From: Methylococcales bacterium
GTDB taxonomy: Bacteria; Pseudomonadota; Gammaproteobacteria; Methylococcales; Methylomonadaceae
Length of the DNA stretch: 5,824 nt
Assembly: GCA_009692395.1 (NCBI GenBank)
Contig: SHZG01000154.1
Location: 1-5,824, forward strand
Direction: 5' to 3'
Under the pieces are notes generated by a model. That model saw only the letters and a program-made list of their open reading frames with translations, was not told the origin of the DNA and did no database searches. Of this stretch, positions 5,554 to 5,824 are shown in pieces (position 1 is the first letter of the stretch; every line of letters begins with the position of its first letter). A program made the position numbers and the translations under genes.

Positions 5554-5575
5554 CCCTCCATACGAGTATGGAGGG
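5554..5575 (-). terminator. Hairpin upstream of higB, terminator-like for the gene fragment to its right
   Basis: CCCTCCATAC (5554-5563) and GTATGGAGGG (5566-5575) form a perfect 10-bp stem with a two-base centre. It begins nine bases after the minus-strand stop at 5584, the right place to end transcription of that remnant before higB. No proper T-tract follows on either strand, so it may be an imperfect terminator or an operator-like dyad in the higB promoter region. Confidence 0.5.
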
Positions 5576-5583
5576 TGTATTAA

Positions 5584-5688
5584 TTAGGAAATTCCGTTCG
5601 TTAGCCTTAATTCTTTGATAGTTTCAATAACTTCTTCTATAAATTTCTGCGCTTCTTCTTCGTTTCTAATACAGCTTAAGTCACACGA
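5584..5688 (-). pseudogene. 3' remnant of an unidentified gene next to an IS end
   Basis: A minus-strand frame open from 5688 to TAA at 5586-5584 encodes 34 residues without any start codon. It reads SCDLSCIRNEEEAQKFIEEV and then IETIKELRLTNGIS. It is strongly helical and acidic, looks like a real protein C-terminus, and is followed by a hairpin. An in-frame stop lies at 5691-5689, within the presumed end of the insertion sequence. The simplest reading is that the IS to the right removed or displaced the 5' part of this gene. I do not recognise the family. Confidence 0.45.
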
Positions 5689-5824
5689 TTACCCACAACT
5701 CAATCAGAGTTAGCATAAACCGCCCTAGCGATTTCGATACCGAAAGCGTAATGCCTGACTTTTTCCATGCCTTCCCATAAGGTTTTAGCACCTGGGAAGC
5801 CATCACTTTTTCTACCTAAGAAGC
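5684..5824 (-). mobile_element. End of an IS4-like insertion sequence (boundary approximate, runs off window)
   Basis: The transposase C-terminus at 5700-5824 is followed by GAGTTGTGGGTAATCGTGTGA-like sequence (5701-5682 on the minus strand). This looks like the terminal region of IS4-type elements, with a GTTGTG(T/G)GTAAT pattern. The exact terminus and target duplication cannot be fixed without the other end. I place it between about 5680 and 5700. Confidence 0.5.
5700..5824 (-). CDS. IS4-like transposase, C-terminal fragment (partial)
   Basis: The frame is open from the window edge to TGA at 5702-5700, about 40 codons. The peptide starts FLGRKSDGFPGAKTLWEGME and continues KVRHYAFGIEIARAVYANSD. 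The LGRKSDGxPGxKTLWxG block is the conserved C-terminal motif of IS4/Tn5-type transposases, lying after the catalytic glutamate region. In complete members of the family the protein ends a few tens of residues after this block, as here, so the stop is probably natural. The catalytic residues are outside the window. Confidence 0.75.
   Translation of the reverse strand, partial: FLGRKSDGFPGAKTLWEGMEKVRHYAFGIEIARAVYANSD

Overview
The window looks like chromosomal DNA of a gammaproteobacterium. Sulfur-oxidising Thiotrichales (Beggiatoa/Thiothrix-like) or similar genera are my best guess. The basis is AT-leaning composition, a proteobacterial RibB fused to a degenerate GTP cyclohydrolase II domain, adjacent hisD and hisC, short GTTCC/GGAAC-type palindromes between genes, and insertion-sequence remnants at both edges. 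This placement is inference from style, not from a marker gene.

Left part (1-579): the right end of an IS1-family element (transposase C-terminus, then a terminal inverted repeat ending near 167) sits inside a small minus-strand gene. That gene starts at 423 with a good ribosome binding site and a hydrophobic N-terminus (MALPFILWGAAALLAGTG). It also carries a one-base frameshift near 316-325, so it is dead twice over. A 156-bp divergent intergenic region with three short inverted repeats separates it from the next gene.

Middle (580-3642): an XRE-type regulator with a C-terminal coiled coil ends at a textbook intrinsic terminator. ribBX (riboflavin pathway) follows, starting only about ten bases after the terminator T-tract. 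It is convergent with hisC, and a G.U-containing hairpin lies between the two 3' ends. Upstream of hisC lies a 273-bp gap holding four palindromes spaced regularly every 27-28 bp plus a perfect 20-bp palindrome.

Right part (3643-5824), all on the minus strand: higB, overlapping a shortened higA that lacks the expected helix-turn-helix domain, then hisD only 57 bp downstream, then the palindrome array, then hisC. HisD and HisC catalyse histidinol oxidation and histidinol-phosphate transamination and look intact. No hisG is visible; a toxin-antitoxin module occupies the place upstream of hisD. Further right are a hairpin, a 34-residue 3' remnant of an unidentified gene, and the C-terminus of an IS4-like transposase running off the window.

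I see no clear new multi-gene system. The best leads are the headless HigA antitoxin fused in position to the his genes, the regular palindrome array inside hisDC, the IS1-disrupted small membrane-protein gene, and the ribBX start placed against a terminator.
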